Part shown: positions 25,759 through 33,557 of the stretch, in pieces
Layout of the letters: every line of letters starts with the position of its first letter
Numbering within the stretch: position 1 is the stretch's first letter
From: Parcubacteria group bacterium GW2011_GWA2_43_13
GTDB taxonomy: Bacteria; Patescibacteriota; Patescibacteriia; UBA9629; GWA2-43-13
Direction of reading: 5' to 3'
Assembly (NCBI GenBank): GCA_000999025.1
Contig: LCFM01000012.1
Coordinates: 1 to 42,493, forward strand
DNA length: 42,493 bases
Made by a program: the position numbers and the translations under genes
The notes under the pieces: generated by a model
Database searches by the model: none
What the model saw: only the letters and a program-made list of their open reading frames with translations
Told to the model about the DNA's origin: nothing

Positions 25759-28700
25759 ATGTTCAGACATTCTTTTTATTCATTCAGGGATACTATGTCA
25801 CAATGGATGGCATATTTCCTTTTACTTACATTATTTGTAAGTTTATTTGTGTTTCTACCGATTACGGTAAAAGCGGTAAATGAGCCATCGACACTTGCGT
25901 TGTTAAACGGAAGTGCAGCTGCGCTTACGACTGCAACTGTTGGCACGGAAATAACGGGGGATGCGTATGTTTTGGTGTATACGCAACTTCATGCAGCTGG
26001 AACAGGTGCGCAGGTGTGGGCTAATGCTGATAATTTTTCTGTTACAATTCCCGCAAATATGCCGGCTCCGTTAAGTACTGATGGTGCAGGAACATCTCAA
26101 GTAGCAAAGGTGTGTTATGGTGCGGCTACTTCTACTATTGTAACGACTGATTGTACGAATGGTACGGAGATCCCCTATGCAGCGGCTCTCACTGCCGGAA
26201 GCTGGGATGATGATAGTGACGCTCGGATAATACATATTGAGGTAAGTGCGGACATGGCAACGGTGCTGAATGGAGATAATGCTGGAATTACAATACTGCT
26301 TCAAAAAGGAGCAAGCGGAACAACAGCTCCTACATATGCAGACGCAACCACTGATATTACCGTTGTTGTCGCTACAGTAGCAGTAGACAGTGAAGATTTG
26401 GCAGCAGATGTGGATGCTCCAGATGGTGAAGAATTTGCTGTTGCCGCCGGAGCATTGACAAATGGCGATGTAATAGCAGGTGATGCAACAGCCGCGCCAA
26501 CAGGCACTGAAGTAGGTGAGGCGCCAACATCGTATAAATTTGTCATGCAAACACCAGTTGCGCTTGTGAGCGGTGATAAGATTGTATTGACATTTGGCAC
26601 CGGCTTTACCGTGACGAATGCGATTTCAAATACAGCGAAAGTAAGTTCACTCACACCGACAACTGCAAATGTAAGCAAGGCAAATGATGCCGCTGGAGCT
26701 GGCGCGGCAAATGTTGCTGTTACGACATACGCAACATTATCAGCAGGAAGAACAGCTACTATCACATTGGGCGCGACAGTTGAGGCAACCAAATATATTA
26801 TCTTTACGATCGTTACAGGTGCGAGTGAAACAGTCACCGCAAACCCTCGTTCTGTTGGAGCCGCGGCATCAGTGAATGCTGTTGATTTTGATATCCAAGA
26901 AACAGGCGGAGCAAGCAGAGTTGTTTTGGCAGATGTTGCAGAAACCTATACGTCTGGCGCGCTTGTTTCACCAATAGTGAATGCAACCACTGATGAGGTT
27001 TCAGAGGCATCTGTATATACACTCACATTCACTGCTGATCATGCTCTTATCAATACGGAGCAATCGCTCTTGCATCAAAAGTGATTACTCTTAACATAGA
27101 CGCAGATACTACAGTTGGCGCTGGGCAAGCGGTGGTTATTACATTTGATAACACGGTTGTGGATAATAACCCGCGGGCAGTGAAAACAAATGCCACATCA
27201 GCGGTTGATATTACAACCAAAGATACAAATAATGCTATTATTGATGATCTCGCAACTCCGGCACAGGATACCTATACAACAGGCGCGTTAACAGCAAGCG
27301 ACAGCGCAGTGCCGGACACTGCATATTCCGCATCTGCTCATACTCTCACATTTACCGCTGATCATGCGCTTATCAGTACAGATAAAATTAAATATACATT
27401 TGGTTCTGATTTTACCATGGATAATGATACCGATCTTGTGGCAAATACCACGGCATTCACGATCGGTGTAGACAATAAATTAGCAAGTATCGGAGCCATT
27501 GCTCTTGCATCAAAGGTAATAACTCTTAATATAGATGCTGATACAACAGTCGGAGCTGGGCAGGCAGTGGTTATTACGTTTGATACTACTGTTGTTGATA
27601 ATAATCCGGCAGTTGTAAAGACCGCCACTACTTCTGCTGTTGATGTTGCAACAACGGATTCCAGCGACAGTGGTATAGATGATCTCGCAACACCGGTTCA
27701 GGATACCTATACTGCGGCATCGCTCACATCAACGAATGTAGAGCCGGGCGCGCTGACATCAAGTACCAATACAACAGCAACAGTTACCTTTACCACGCCG
27801 ATTGCAATTGCGGCAACAGATAAAATTAAAGTAACATTCGGGTCCGGGTATAACTTGGCGTATGTTAGCGCAACCAGTGGAACGTGTTCCTCAATGGATG
27901 GTACATTTTCAACCGGCGTTTCCGGACAAATAGTTACCATCACCCGAGCCGCAGGATCCGAGCAAGCGGCAACAAGCGCGGAAACCTGTACTATTACAAA
28001 TGTCATTACCCCTCCGCCGGGGAGCAGTGGAACCTACACGATTAGCATTACGGATTCCAGTAGTAACACACGCACCACAAATGCGGCAGTTACCGCAGAT
28101 ACATTAGTTGATTGGCAACCGGTAACCGGTCCCGGTACTATTTCGGTGGTTATTAATAATGGTGATGCAACAACATTAAATCGTAATGCAACTCTAAAGA
28201 TTTCTGCAAGTAATGCCACGATGATGAAAATATCCGAATCGTTTAATTTTTCATCCGTTGCATGGGAGACCTACGCAGTATCAAAGGCCTTTACCTTTTC
28301 CTCGGATCTCGGTCAAAAGTTTGTGTATGTTATATTTAAGAGTGCCAGTGGCATTGAATCAAATCCTGCAAGCGATTATATTACCCTGACAGCGGCTACA
28401 TCAACCTCAACAGATGCTACAACTACCACTCAAACACCGGCAACGCCAGCCACTCCGGCAACGCAGGCAACAGATCAAGCCACTCAAACACAGCCATCAA
28501 CCACTACCGATACCAAGCAATCGTCAGAGCAACCTGCAAAGGCATCAGTGCCGGCAGATACGCAGTTGATAAACATTCGGAATGATGTTGGAAGAATAAT
28601 ATCAACTACAATAGATGCATTGCTGATAGAATTGGGCATTAAACGCAATACGGCTAAAGAGTCATCAGTGGAAAAAGGATTGGTTGCTAAAATCAGTGTT

Positions 28701-29150
28701 GGTAAATCAGTATCACAGGCAGTCAAATCAACGCTTACAAACTTTATCGCTTATGGAACATCAACTACAAGGGTGCTTGGAGATGGAGAACGCGCTGGTG
28801 TGGTGAATTCATTTAAATCAGCATTTGGCAAATTACCAGAATCAAGTACTGATTGGGAAGATGTGGTTAAAATTGCAAATGGCAGATGGCCAAGCCAAAT
28901 AAGTGTGGATAAAGAATCCTCTGCCGAAACGGCATTTGAAAAGATTTATCTTCGAACGCCGGATCGGGATAATCCCAAAGACGATGCCGCAGTGGTTGTG
29001 ATGGCGTATGGCTTGCGACCGGGCCAGCGAAACTTAAATAGTGAAAAAGCCGCTATCAAGAGTTTTCGCGCCATTTACGGAAAATCGCCAGTATCTGCAA
29101 CTGATTGGGATACAGTCCGCGCCATCGCCTATTCCGGCGCAAAGAGATAA
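25759..29150 (+). pseudogene. Secreted repeat surface protein split by a frameshift (441-aa and 689-aa halves)
   Basis: The 5' half (25759-27084) has a signal peptide (MAYFLLLTLFVSLFVFLP, then VKA), Thr/Ala-rich beta-sandwich repeats and a stop at 27082-27084. The 3' half continues in another frame from about 27060 to 29150; its nominal GTG at 27081 is the Val of a repeat, not a real start. Comparing the repeat units shows why: the complete unit runs FTADHALISTDKIKYTFG...IALASKVITLNIDAD, while the first unit jumps from HALINT to the DNA for IALASK, lacking 112 bp present at 27380-27491 of the next unit. As 112 is not a multiple of three, the frame shifts. Restored, the protein would be about 1165 aa and would end in a TQ-rich linker, a helix and the same three-repeat domain as the 3340-aa protein. 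It may be a real inactivation or a collapsed tandem repeat in assembly. Confidence 0.75.
27300..27700 (+). repeat. Intact copy of the protein-level tandem repeat (about 125 codons)
   Basis: The segment around TFTADHALISTDKIKYTFG through VITLNIDADTTVGAGQAVVI is a full repeat unit. A deleted copy lies immediately upstream (about 27000-27300), with near-identical TLNIDADTTVGAGQAVVITF at 27090-27150. A more diverged third unit follows (about 27740-28060). Confidence 0.7.
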
Positions 29151-29158
29151 TTACGTTT

Positions 29159-29244
29159 GTAGAGACGCCCCGTTGGGGCGTCTCTTTTGTTGTAGAGACG
29201 TGCCGTTGGCACGTCTCTCGCGTTCCGTTGGGGCGCGTCTCTAC
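29159..29244. repeat. Family A REP units upstream of the RAYT gene
   Basis: A CCCC/GGGG single unit (29159-29185), then a TGCC/GGCA unit joined to an inverted half (29192-29244). They end 26 nt before the transposase start codon. Confidence 0.85.
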
Positions 29245-29270
29245 AACGGATATGTGGTAACATAATACAT

Positions 29271-29840
29271 ATGGATGACTTGTATTACAATACATATCGA
29301 ATCCAATCATCGCGATACCCTGGATACAACTATGCATCCGAGGGCTTTTATTTTGTCACATGGTGCGTAAAGGAGATGACGTGTGTGTTGTCGAAGATAG
29401 TTAATGATGAGGTGAAGTTATTTTCGATGGGGAGTATTGTGGAAGAAGAAATTTTGAAAACAGAAAAGGTGAGAAGAGGGGTTCTTATTGATTCTCATGT
29501 TATTATGCCGAATCATGTGCATTGTATTTTTCATATTGCGTGTAGAGACGCCCCGTTGGGGCGTCTTGAGTCAACGGAGCGAGAAGAAAACGAGAATACG
29601 CCATTACAAAAAGAAGACGCGCCAACGGCGCGTCTCTACAGGAGTTCTATTGGATCAATAGTAAACCAGATAAAATCTCAATCAACAAAGCGTATTTGTC
29701 AGAGCCATGACAATGCTTTTCAATGGCAATCACGCTTTTACGACCATATTATCCGCAACGACGATGACCTTGAAAAACATCGCTTGTATATAGGTATCAA
29801 TTCCGTAAAATGGCCACAAGACGAGTATTTTATCGTGTAG
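29271..29840 (+). CDS. REP-associated tyrosine transposase (RAYT, Y1 HUH family) carrying an in-frame BIME
   Basis: The 189-aa protein has the family signatures: an N-terminal FYFVTWCVK strand, the metal-binding HUH motif MPNHVHCIF (His82, His84) and the catalytic-tyrosine helix FYDHIIRNDDDL (Tyr157) followed by YIGINSVKWPQDEY. RAYTs are single-domain relatives of IS200/IS605 transposases that nick single-stranded REP hairpins carrying a GTAG foot. Residues 91-124 are not part of the family: they are translated from a family A BIME (29542-29639), inserted in frame in the loop between the HUH strand and the helix preceding Tyr157. Removing them leaves about 155 residues, a normal size. The TAG stop is also provided by a repeat (29837-29892). 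All recognisable catalytic residues are present, so it could still be active; whether the 34-residue loop permits this is unknown. Confidence 0.88.
   Translation: MDDLYYNTYRIQSSRYPGYNYASEGFYFVTWCVKEMTCVLSKIVNDEVKLFSMGSIVEEEILKTEKVRRGVLIDSHVIMPNHVHCIFHIACRDAPLGRLESTEREENENTPLQKEDAPTARLYRSSIGSIVNQIKSQSTKRICQSHDNAFQWQSRFYDHIIRNDDDLEKHRLYIGINSVKWPQDEYFIV
29542..29639. repeat. Family A BIME inside the RAYT coding sequence
   Basis: Unit 1 begins GTAGAGACGCCCC and the inverted unit 2 is AGACGCGCC-AAC-GGCGCGTCT plus CTAC, separated by about 50 bp. It is translated as CRDAPLGRLE...DAPTARLYR without breaking the frame. Confidence 0.88.
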
Positions 29841-29892
29841 AGACGTCCCGATGGGACGTCTCACCGGAGACGCGGCACCGCCACGTCTCTAC
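29837..29892. repeat. Family A BIME that ends two convergent genes
   Basis: The left GTAG (29837-29840) gives the TAG stop of the plus-strand RAYT. The right CTAC (29889-29892) gives, on the minus strand, the TAG stop of the 149-aa gene. Stems are TCCC-GAT-GGGA and a less regular GGCACCGCCACG unit. Confidence 0.85.
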
Positions 29893-30338
29893 AATTTCGT
29901 CACCGGTTCAAAGCAAATAAAATATCCTTTTTCAAGTGTGCGAGTTTTAAGGCACTGGGAAAAATTCGTAAAAATAACAGGATACTGATCTGGTTCATCA
30001 TGGATTTTTTGATAAATAGATACAAATTCATCTTTGGGAAAATAAATCGCAACAGCAGGAGTGCCTTTATCTGTTGTTGTTTTTTTAGCGGAAAATCCCC
30101 CCCATGTTTTAAATGGTTTAAATGTTCCGTTGTTAGGCAAGCGGAGGGCAACAGTGCCAAGGTTTTGTTTTATCTCTCTGCCGCCAACTAATTCCCATTG
30201 CTCTGTTGTATATTGAAAAGGAGGTAAATATGACGATTGAATTAATACCGTAATGATTGCGATGATGATGGAGCCAATATATGCGGATTGGCGCGGATAT
30301 AACCTGATGATTTGGTGTGTGATATGAGGTATATTCAT
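29889..30338 (-). CDS. Small single-pass membrane protein, unknown family (149 aa)
   Basis: A short cytoplasmic head (MNIPHITHQIIRLYPRQ) and one membrane helix (AYIGSIIIAIITVLIQSSYL) precede an approximately 105-residue soluble domain with GTVALRLPNNGTF, VAIYFPKDEF and NFSQCLKTRTLEKGYFICFE. The pair of cysteines near the C-terminus could form a disulfide. The family is not recognised. Its stop codon is the TAG of a family A repeat, so the original C-terminus may have been a little different. The gene is divergent from lexA, with its ATG 4 nt from the palindrome at 30342-30358, which would therefore lie over its promoter or leader. This makes SOS-type control conceivable, though unproven. Confidence 0.6.
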   Translation of the reverse strand: MNIPHITHQIIRLYPRQSAYIGSIIIAIITVLIQSSYLPPFQYTTEQWELVGGREIKQNLGTVALRLPNNGTFKPFKTWGGFSAKKTTTDKGTPAVAIYFPKDEFVSIYQKIHDEPDQYPVIFTNFSQCLKTRTLEKGYFICFEPVTKL

Positions 30339-30341
30339 AGT

Positions 30342-30358
30342 TTGTTCGTTACGAACAA
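30342..30358. promoter_or_regulatory. Perfect palindromic operator candidate between lexA and the divergent gene
   Basis: TTGTTCG-TTA-CGAACAA, a 7-bp inverted repeat with a 3-bp centre. Autoregulated lexA genes normally carry a LexA box nearby, and CGAAC/GTTCG half-sites are used by Gram-positive LexA, but the half-site order here is the reverse of the Bacillus box. It is a candidate LexA site. Confidence 0.5.
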
Positions 30359-30359
30359 T

Positions 30360-30368
30360 TTATCCACA
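30360..30368 (+). promoter_or_regulatory. DnaA-box-like 9-mer upstream of lexA
   Basis: Exact TTATCCACA, two bases after the GTTCG palindrome and just upstream of the lexA -35. It is the second isolated exact match in the window; the other is at 14967. Confidence 0.35.
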
Positions 30369-30376
30369 GGCGTTTG

Positions 30377-30405
30377 TTGATTGTATGTATTCTGTTTGGT
30401 ATAAT
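30377..30405 (+). promoter_or_regulatory. Sigma70-type lexA promoter
   Basis: TTGATT (30377-30382), a 17-bp spacer ending in TGG, then consensus TATAAT (30400-30405), combining -35 and extended -10 elements. The leader is about 68 nt and can fold into a long A/T-rich imperfect hairpin (about 30410-30470) with ATTAAAGAG facing CTCTTTAAT. Confidence 0.7.
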
Positions 30406-30479
30406 AATAAAGTAAAAATTAAAGAGCAAAAAGCAAAATGTCATTTTACTTTTTACTCTTTAATCTTTACTTTTATCGT

Positions 30480-31088
30480 ATGAAACCACTTACACCAAAA
30501 CAAAAACGGATTATTGATTTTTTGCGTGATTTTATCAACGAACACGGCTACTCGCCGTCGTATCGCGAAATCGCGACTGAATTCGGGTTTTCTTCAGTTG
30601 CGACCATTGCTCAATACATTAAAGCGCTGGAAAGCAAAGGGCATCTTTCGATTGAGTCGCGCGCGCGTTCAATTGAACTTGAGCCGGTGGATGCAGGAGA
30701 CGGTCTTTCTATAGAATTGCCTTTGGTAGGCATTATTGCCGCGGGAGAGCCGATTGAGGCGATTCAGGATAAAGAAACCATTGCCGTTCCTGCGTCTTTA
30801 GCAGGTGATCCAAACGCATTTGTGCTGAAAGTGCGCGGTGATTCAATGATTGATGATGGCATTTTAGACGGCGATTATGTGATTATAGAACGCAATTATT
30901 TTCCCCAAAATGGAGATGTGGTTGTAGCGTTATTGGACAATGCCTATGCCACGCTTAAGCGATTTTATCGTACATCAGAAGGAATCAAACTTCAACCTGC
31001 CAATAAAACCATGCAACCGATTATAGTAAAGAATCCGGCAATTCAAGGCATTGTGCGGGGTGTGTTCCGTAGGTTCAGGCCAGTGTAG
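30480..31088 (+). CDS. lexA: LexA repressor / SOS autoprotease
   Basis: 202 aa, the normal LexA length. The N-terminal winged helix (1-65) has LTPKQKRIIDFLRDF and the recognition region GYSPSYREIATEFGFSSVAT. The cleavage site Ala88-Gly89 lies in GIIAAGEP. The S24 peptidase-like domain has catalytic Ser122 (RGDSMID) and Lys160 (AYATLKRFY). LexA represses DNA-damage genes and cleaves itself when stimulated by RecA filaments. The start at 30480 (MKPLTPKQK) matches the family; an upstream in-frame ATG at 30438 would add a non-conserved tail and is rejected. No Shine-Dalgarno sequence is obvious. A good promoter and a palindromic operator candidate lie upstream, consistent with autoregulation. No other SOS gene is in the window. 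Confidence 0.95.
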   Translation: MKPLTPKQKRIIDFLRDFINEHGYSPSYREIATEFGFSSVATIAQYIKALESKGHLSIESRARSIELEPVDAGDGLSIELPLVGIIAAGEPIEAIQDKETIAVPASLAGDPNAFVLKVRGDSMIDDGILDGDYVIIERNYFPQNGDVVVALLDNAYATLKRFYRTSEGIKLQPANKTMQPIIVKNPAIQGIVRGVFRRFRPV

Positions 31089-31098
31089 TTGGTAGCTT

Positions 31099-31158
31099 GT
31101 AGAGACGTGGCGTTGCCACGTCTTATTGTATTGAGACGTGCCAACGGCACGTCTCTAC
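31099..31158. repeat. Family A BIME after lexA
   Basis: Unit 1 has stem GTGGC-GTT-GCCAC and unit 2 TGCC-AAC-GGCA, ending CTAC. Both stems pair perfectly, although their sequences differ. Confidence 0.85.
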
Positions 31159-31171
31159 AATTTTATGGACG

Positions 31172-31183
31172 ATATGATATACT
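31172..31183 (+). promoter_or_regulatory. Extended -10 promoter upstream of the sigma-factor gene
   Basis: ATATGATATACT (TGA-TATACT at 31175-31183), identical to the element at 25703-25714. No good -35. Transcription would start near 31190, inside or at the edge of the next REP. Confidence 0.4.
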
Positions 31184-31189
31184 TTTTTT

Positions 31190-31215
31190 GTAGAGACGCC
31201 CCCCTGGGGCGTCTC
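31190..31215. repeat. Single family A REP
   Basis: GTAG plus AGACGCCCCC-CTGGGGCGTCTC. Identical in sequence to the unit at 33500-33525. Confidence 0.85.
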
Positions 31216-31262
31216 CAGTGTCGTGCAACTGTAACATAATACCCTGATGTTCGTCTTATTTT

Positions 31263-31814
31263 ATGATACCTGCGATAAAGAACAAACTATTAGTGTCTAA
31301 AATTCAGGCAGGCGACAGTGACGCCTTTGCTCATGTGTACGATACCAATGTGGATGCCATTTATCGCTTTGTTTTTTACAAGGTGTCTCATAAGGCAGAA
31401 GCCGAGGATATTACCAGTGAGGTTTTTTTAAAAACATGGATGTATATTAAAGAAGGCAATCAGGTTCAGAACATGAAAGCGTTGTTGTTTCGTATAGCTC
31501 GCAATTTAGTGATTGATTATTACAGAGCAAATAAAAACAAAGCAGATGTGGGGTATGAGGACTTGGCTGATGTGTTGATTTCGGATACAACCAACGCGGA
31601 TGAACAATTGTACCAAAAGCAGATTCAGGAATTTTTGAAAAAAGGATTAAAAGAATTAAAAGATGAATATCGTGATGTGTTACTGTTAAGGTATGTTGAA
31701 GGGTTATCGCTTTCTGAAATAGCGCAGGTAATGGATCGAACAAATGGCGCGTGCCGGATTTTACTCCACCGCGCAACAGCATCCCTTAAAAAAATAAAAA
31801 AAGATTTTAATTGA
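31263..31814 (+). CDS. ECF-type RNA polymerase sigma factor
   Basis: A 183-aa sigma70-family protein with region 2 (about 20-90: DAFAHVYDTNVDAIYRFVFY, AEAEDITSEVFLKTW and the AFALLFRIARN-like ALLFRIARNLVIDYYR) and region 4 (about 120-175: LKELKDEYRDVLLLRYVEG, LSLSEIAQVMDRTNGACR, an HTH reading the -35). Regions 1 and 3 are absent, as in ECF sigma factors. ECF factors direct core polymerase to small envelope or stress regulons and are usually held by a membrane anti-sigma protein encoded next door; here the following gene encodes a DUF5667 membrane protein instead of a zinc-finger anti-sigma factor. The S-layer-like gene beyond it is a plausible target (inference). The start ATG 31263 gives a typical N-terminus. 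Confidence 0.9.
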   Translation: MIPAIKNKLLVSKIQAGDSDAFAHVYDTNVDAIYRFVFYKVSHKAEAEDITSEVFLKTWMYIKEGNQVQNMKALLFRIARNLVIDYYRANKNKADVGYEDLADVLISDTTNADEQLYQKQIQEFLKKGLKELKDEYRDVLLLRYVEGLSLSEIAQVMDRTNGACRILLHRATASLKKIKKDFN

Positions 31815-31821
31815 CGATCGT

Positions 31822-31917
31822 GTAGAGACGCGCCCCTGGCGCGTCTCAATGATCGTTGTAGAGACGTACCGTTGGTACGTCTCAATACAATGAGACGCGG
31901 CAACGCCGCGTCTCTAC
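31822..31917. repeat. Three family A REP units between sigma factor and DUF5667 gene
   Basis: A single unit (31822-31847, stem GCGCC-CCT-GGCGC) followed by a BIME (31858-31917, stems TACC/GGTA and CGGC/GCCG, ending CTAC). The repeats separate two genes that would normally be tightly co-transcribed. Confidence 0.85.
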
Positions 31918-31928
31918 ACAACATACTA

Positions 31929-33377
31929 ATGAACACGCTAAAACGACAATTCGCTGTCCTCTCGCGCGTCAAAGCAAGCGAGTCATGGAAACAAGATGCC
32001 CGCAATCGGTTGATTGCGGATATTCGGTTTTATTCGTTTAATAAACCGTCATCTTTGCGTTTCTTTAAAATGAGATCTGTGGCACAAATGGTAACAACAA
32101 TAGTCAATCCATTCGCGTGGATGCAATCAGGCGCGGCTCTTGTGTTGGTTGTTATGATAGCTCTGGGAGGGTCAGTGGCATCAGTCGGCGCGACACTTGG
32201 CAGTTTGCCCGGAGATACGTTGTATCCTGTAAAACGCACTATTGAAAATGTTCAAATCGTATTTTCGCCGTCAGATGAAGGAAAAGCGCGGATTCATCTG
32301 GCTCTTGCTTCCCGAAGAGCTGATGAGTTTTACGCGCTTACCGAACGTATTCAAAATAGTCCAGATGAATCGAAAACATCTCAAAAAGCGGAAAAGGCGC
32401 TGGAAGAAGTTGAAAGACAGGTGAAGATCGCTCAAAGCGCAGTGCTCAAAGTAACAGAGAGTGAATTAGATCAAAAGAAAAAAGACACCATTGCAAAAGA
32501 ATTGTCTTTAAAAACAGCTCATATTGAAGGTGTCATTGATCAGGCAGTGAATGCGTTATCGCAAAATATATCAGGCATTTTAGAAGAAAAAGCAGTACAA
32601 GTTCAGCAAGATGTTCGCCGTTCAGAGCTTTATCGAATAGAGACCATGGCTTCGTTAGTGGAAGATCCCGAGCTGTTATCAAGTATGCTTGCGCCAAAGA
32701 AGGAATTACTTCACAGGAAAATAGAAGAGGCAGTACTTGAATTGCAACAAGGATTACTGCCATCTGAAAATATTCAGGAATTAACAGCAGAAGCGCGCGC
32801 GCTTTCCGCATTTAAATCAGGTGAATCATCAGGATCGGTTGCGTTAAGAAAATCCTTTGGCTTGCCGGAAAAGCCCCTTGATATAGATTCAACAGTTCCG
32901 GCGTCTTTTATATTGGAGCGCCAAGAACGAGCCATATCATTAGTAAAAGAATTAGAGCAGTTAAAAGAGGCGCTTGCTCAAGAAGGGAGTGTTGATGTAT
33001 TTATTTCGATTGAAGAAAAAATTGAACAAGGAATGAATCAGGCCGATGAGATAGTAGCTGATTTGACTCGTTTTGCTTCTATCTTGGGAGTTGAGGATCC
33101 TGCTGTCCAAGGAACAACGCCACCGGAAGATCAGCAACCATTGTCTGCTCCGACCACTGACAAAGGTGTGGTTAAGGGGATAACCCTTCCATCTAATGAC
33201 CAAGGCAAGAGTGTTTCTCAACAAGATCAACCGCAGACAGATACTGATAAAATGCTTCAAGATAGCAAAAAAACAGATAAAGAAACAGGAAATACCGAGC
33301 AAACTGATCCAGAAAAAGATACTAATGAACAAGTTCAACAAGAACCACCACAAGATCCGATTCCCCCTGCGATTTAG
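31929..33377 (+). CDS. DUF5667-type membrane protein, probable partner of the ECF sigma factor
   Basis: 482 aa starting at ATG 31929 (MNTLKRQFAVL); the upstream in-frame ATG at 31872 lies inside a REP and is rejected. A cytoplasmic N-terminal segment of about 65 residues and one membrane helix (about 69-90, ALVLVVMIALGGSVASVG) lead to the DUF5667 signature LPGDTLYPVKRTIENVQI. A long helical extracytoplasmic region (about 100-390) with KALEEVERQVKIAQS and IEGVIDQAVNALSQN follows, then a Gln/Thr/Lys/Pro-rich low-complexity tail (about 400-482). DUF5667 proteins commonly follow ECF sigma factors in CPR and other bacteria and are thought to act as membrane sensors or anti-sigma partners. No zinc-binding H-C-C motif is present in the cytoplasmic head. 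Confidence 0.75.
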   Translation: MNTLKRQFAVLSRVKASESWKQDARNRLIADIRFYSFNKPSSLRFFKMRSVAQMVTTIVNPFAWMQSGAALVLVVMIALGGSVASVGATLGSLPGDTLYPVKRTIENVQIVFSPSDEGKARIHLALASRRADEFYALTERIQNSPDESKTSQKAEKALEEVERQVKIAQSAVLKVTESELDQKKKDTIAKELSLKTAHIEGVIDQAVNALSQNISGILEEKAVQVQQDVRRSELYRIETMASLVEDPELLSSMLAPKKELLHRKIEEAVLELQQGLLPSENIQELTAEARALSAFKSGESSGSVALRKSFGLPEKPLDIDSTVPASFILERQERAISLVKELEQLKEALAQEGSVDVFISIEEKIEQGMNQADEIVADLTRFASILGVEDPAVQGTTPPEDQQPLSAPTTDKGVVKGITLPSNDQGKSVSQQDQPQTDTDKMLQDSKKTDKETGNTEQTDPEKDTNEQVQQEPPQDPIPPAI

Positions 33378-33437
33378 GTATTGATTTTTTTATATTTTTG
33401 TGTTCTTTTAAATTGCTCATAACAAAGGCAAAAAGAG

Positions 33438-33466
33438 TTGACGAAGTAAGATAAATATAGTATCTT
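33438..33466 (+). promoter_or_regulatory. Strong sigma70-type promoter, possibly for the S-layer-like gene
   Basis: TTGACG (33438-33443), a 17-bp spacer, then TATCTT (33461-33466). It faces the S-layer-like gene, which starts 688 nt downstream, with no other gene between. Confidence 0.55.
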
Positions 33467-33499
33467 AATTTGCATGTAATTTAATGGGTAGCGAATAGT

Positions 33500-33525
33500 G
33501 TAGAGACGCCCCCCTGGGGCGTCTC
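33500..33525. repeat. Single family A REP
   Basis: Same sequence as 31190-31215 (CCCC/GGGG stem, CT in the loop). Confidence 0.85.
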
Positions 33526-33557
33526 CAAGCCATTGCTCAAGAATTGAAGATATATTA

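Noticed and set aside
27081-29150. Independent 689-aa gene starting at GTG 27081
   Set aside because: The GTG is the Val codon of a repeat motif (SKVITL), there is no signal peptide or promoter, and comparison with the next repeat shows a 112-bp deletion, so it is the frameshifted continuation of the upstream gene.
29041-29265. Short open frames with CRDAPLGR-like peptides across the window
   Set aside because: These peptides are the translation of family A repeats in one frame; outside verified genes they are by-products.
30438-30479. Longer LexA starting at 30438
   Set aside because: The extra 14 residues are hydrophobic and come from the A/T hairpin leader; MKPLTPKQK at 30480 is the conserved LexA start.
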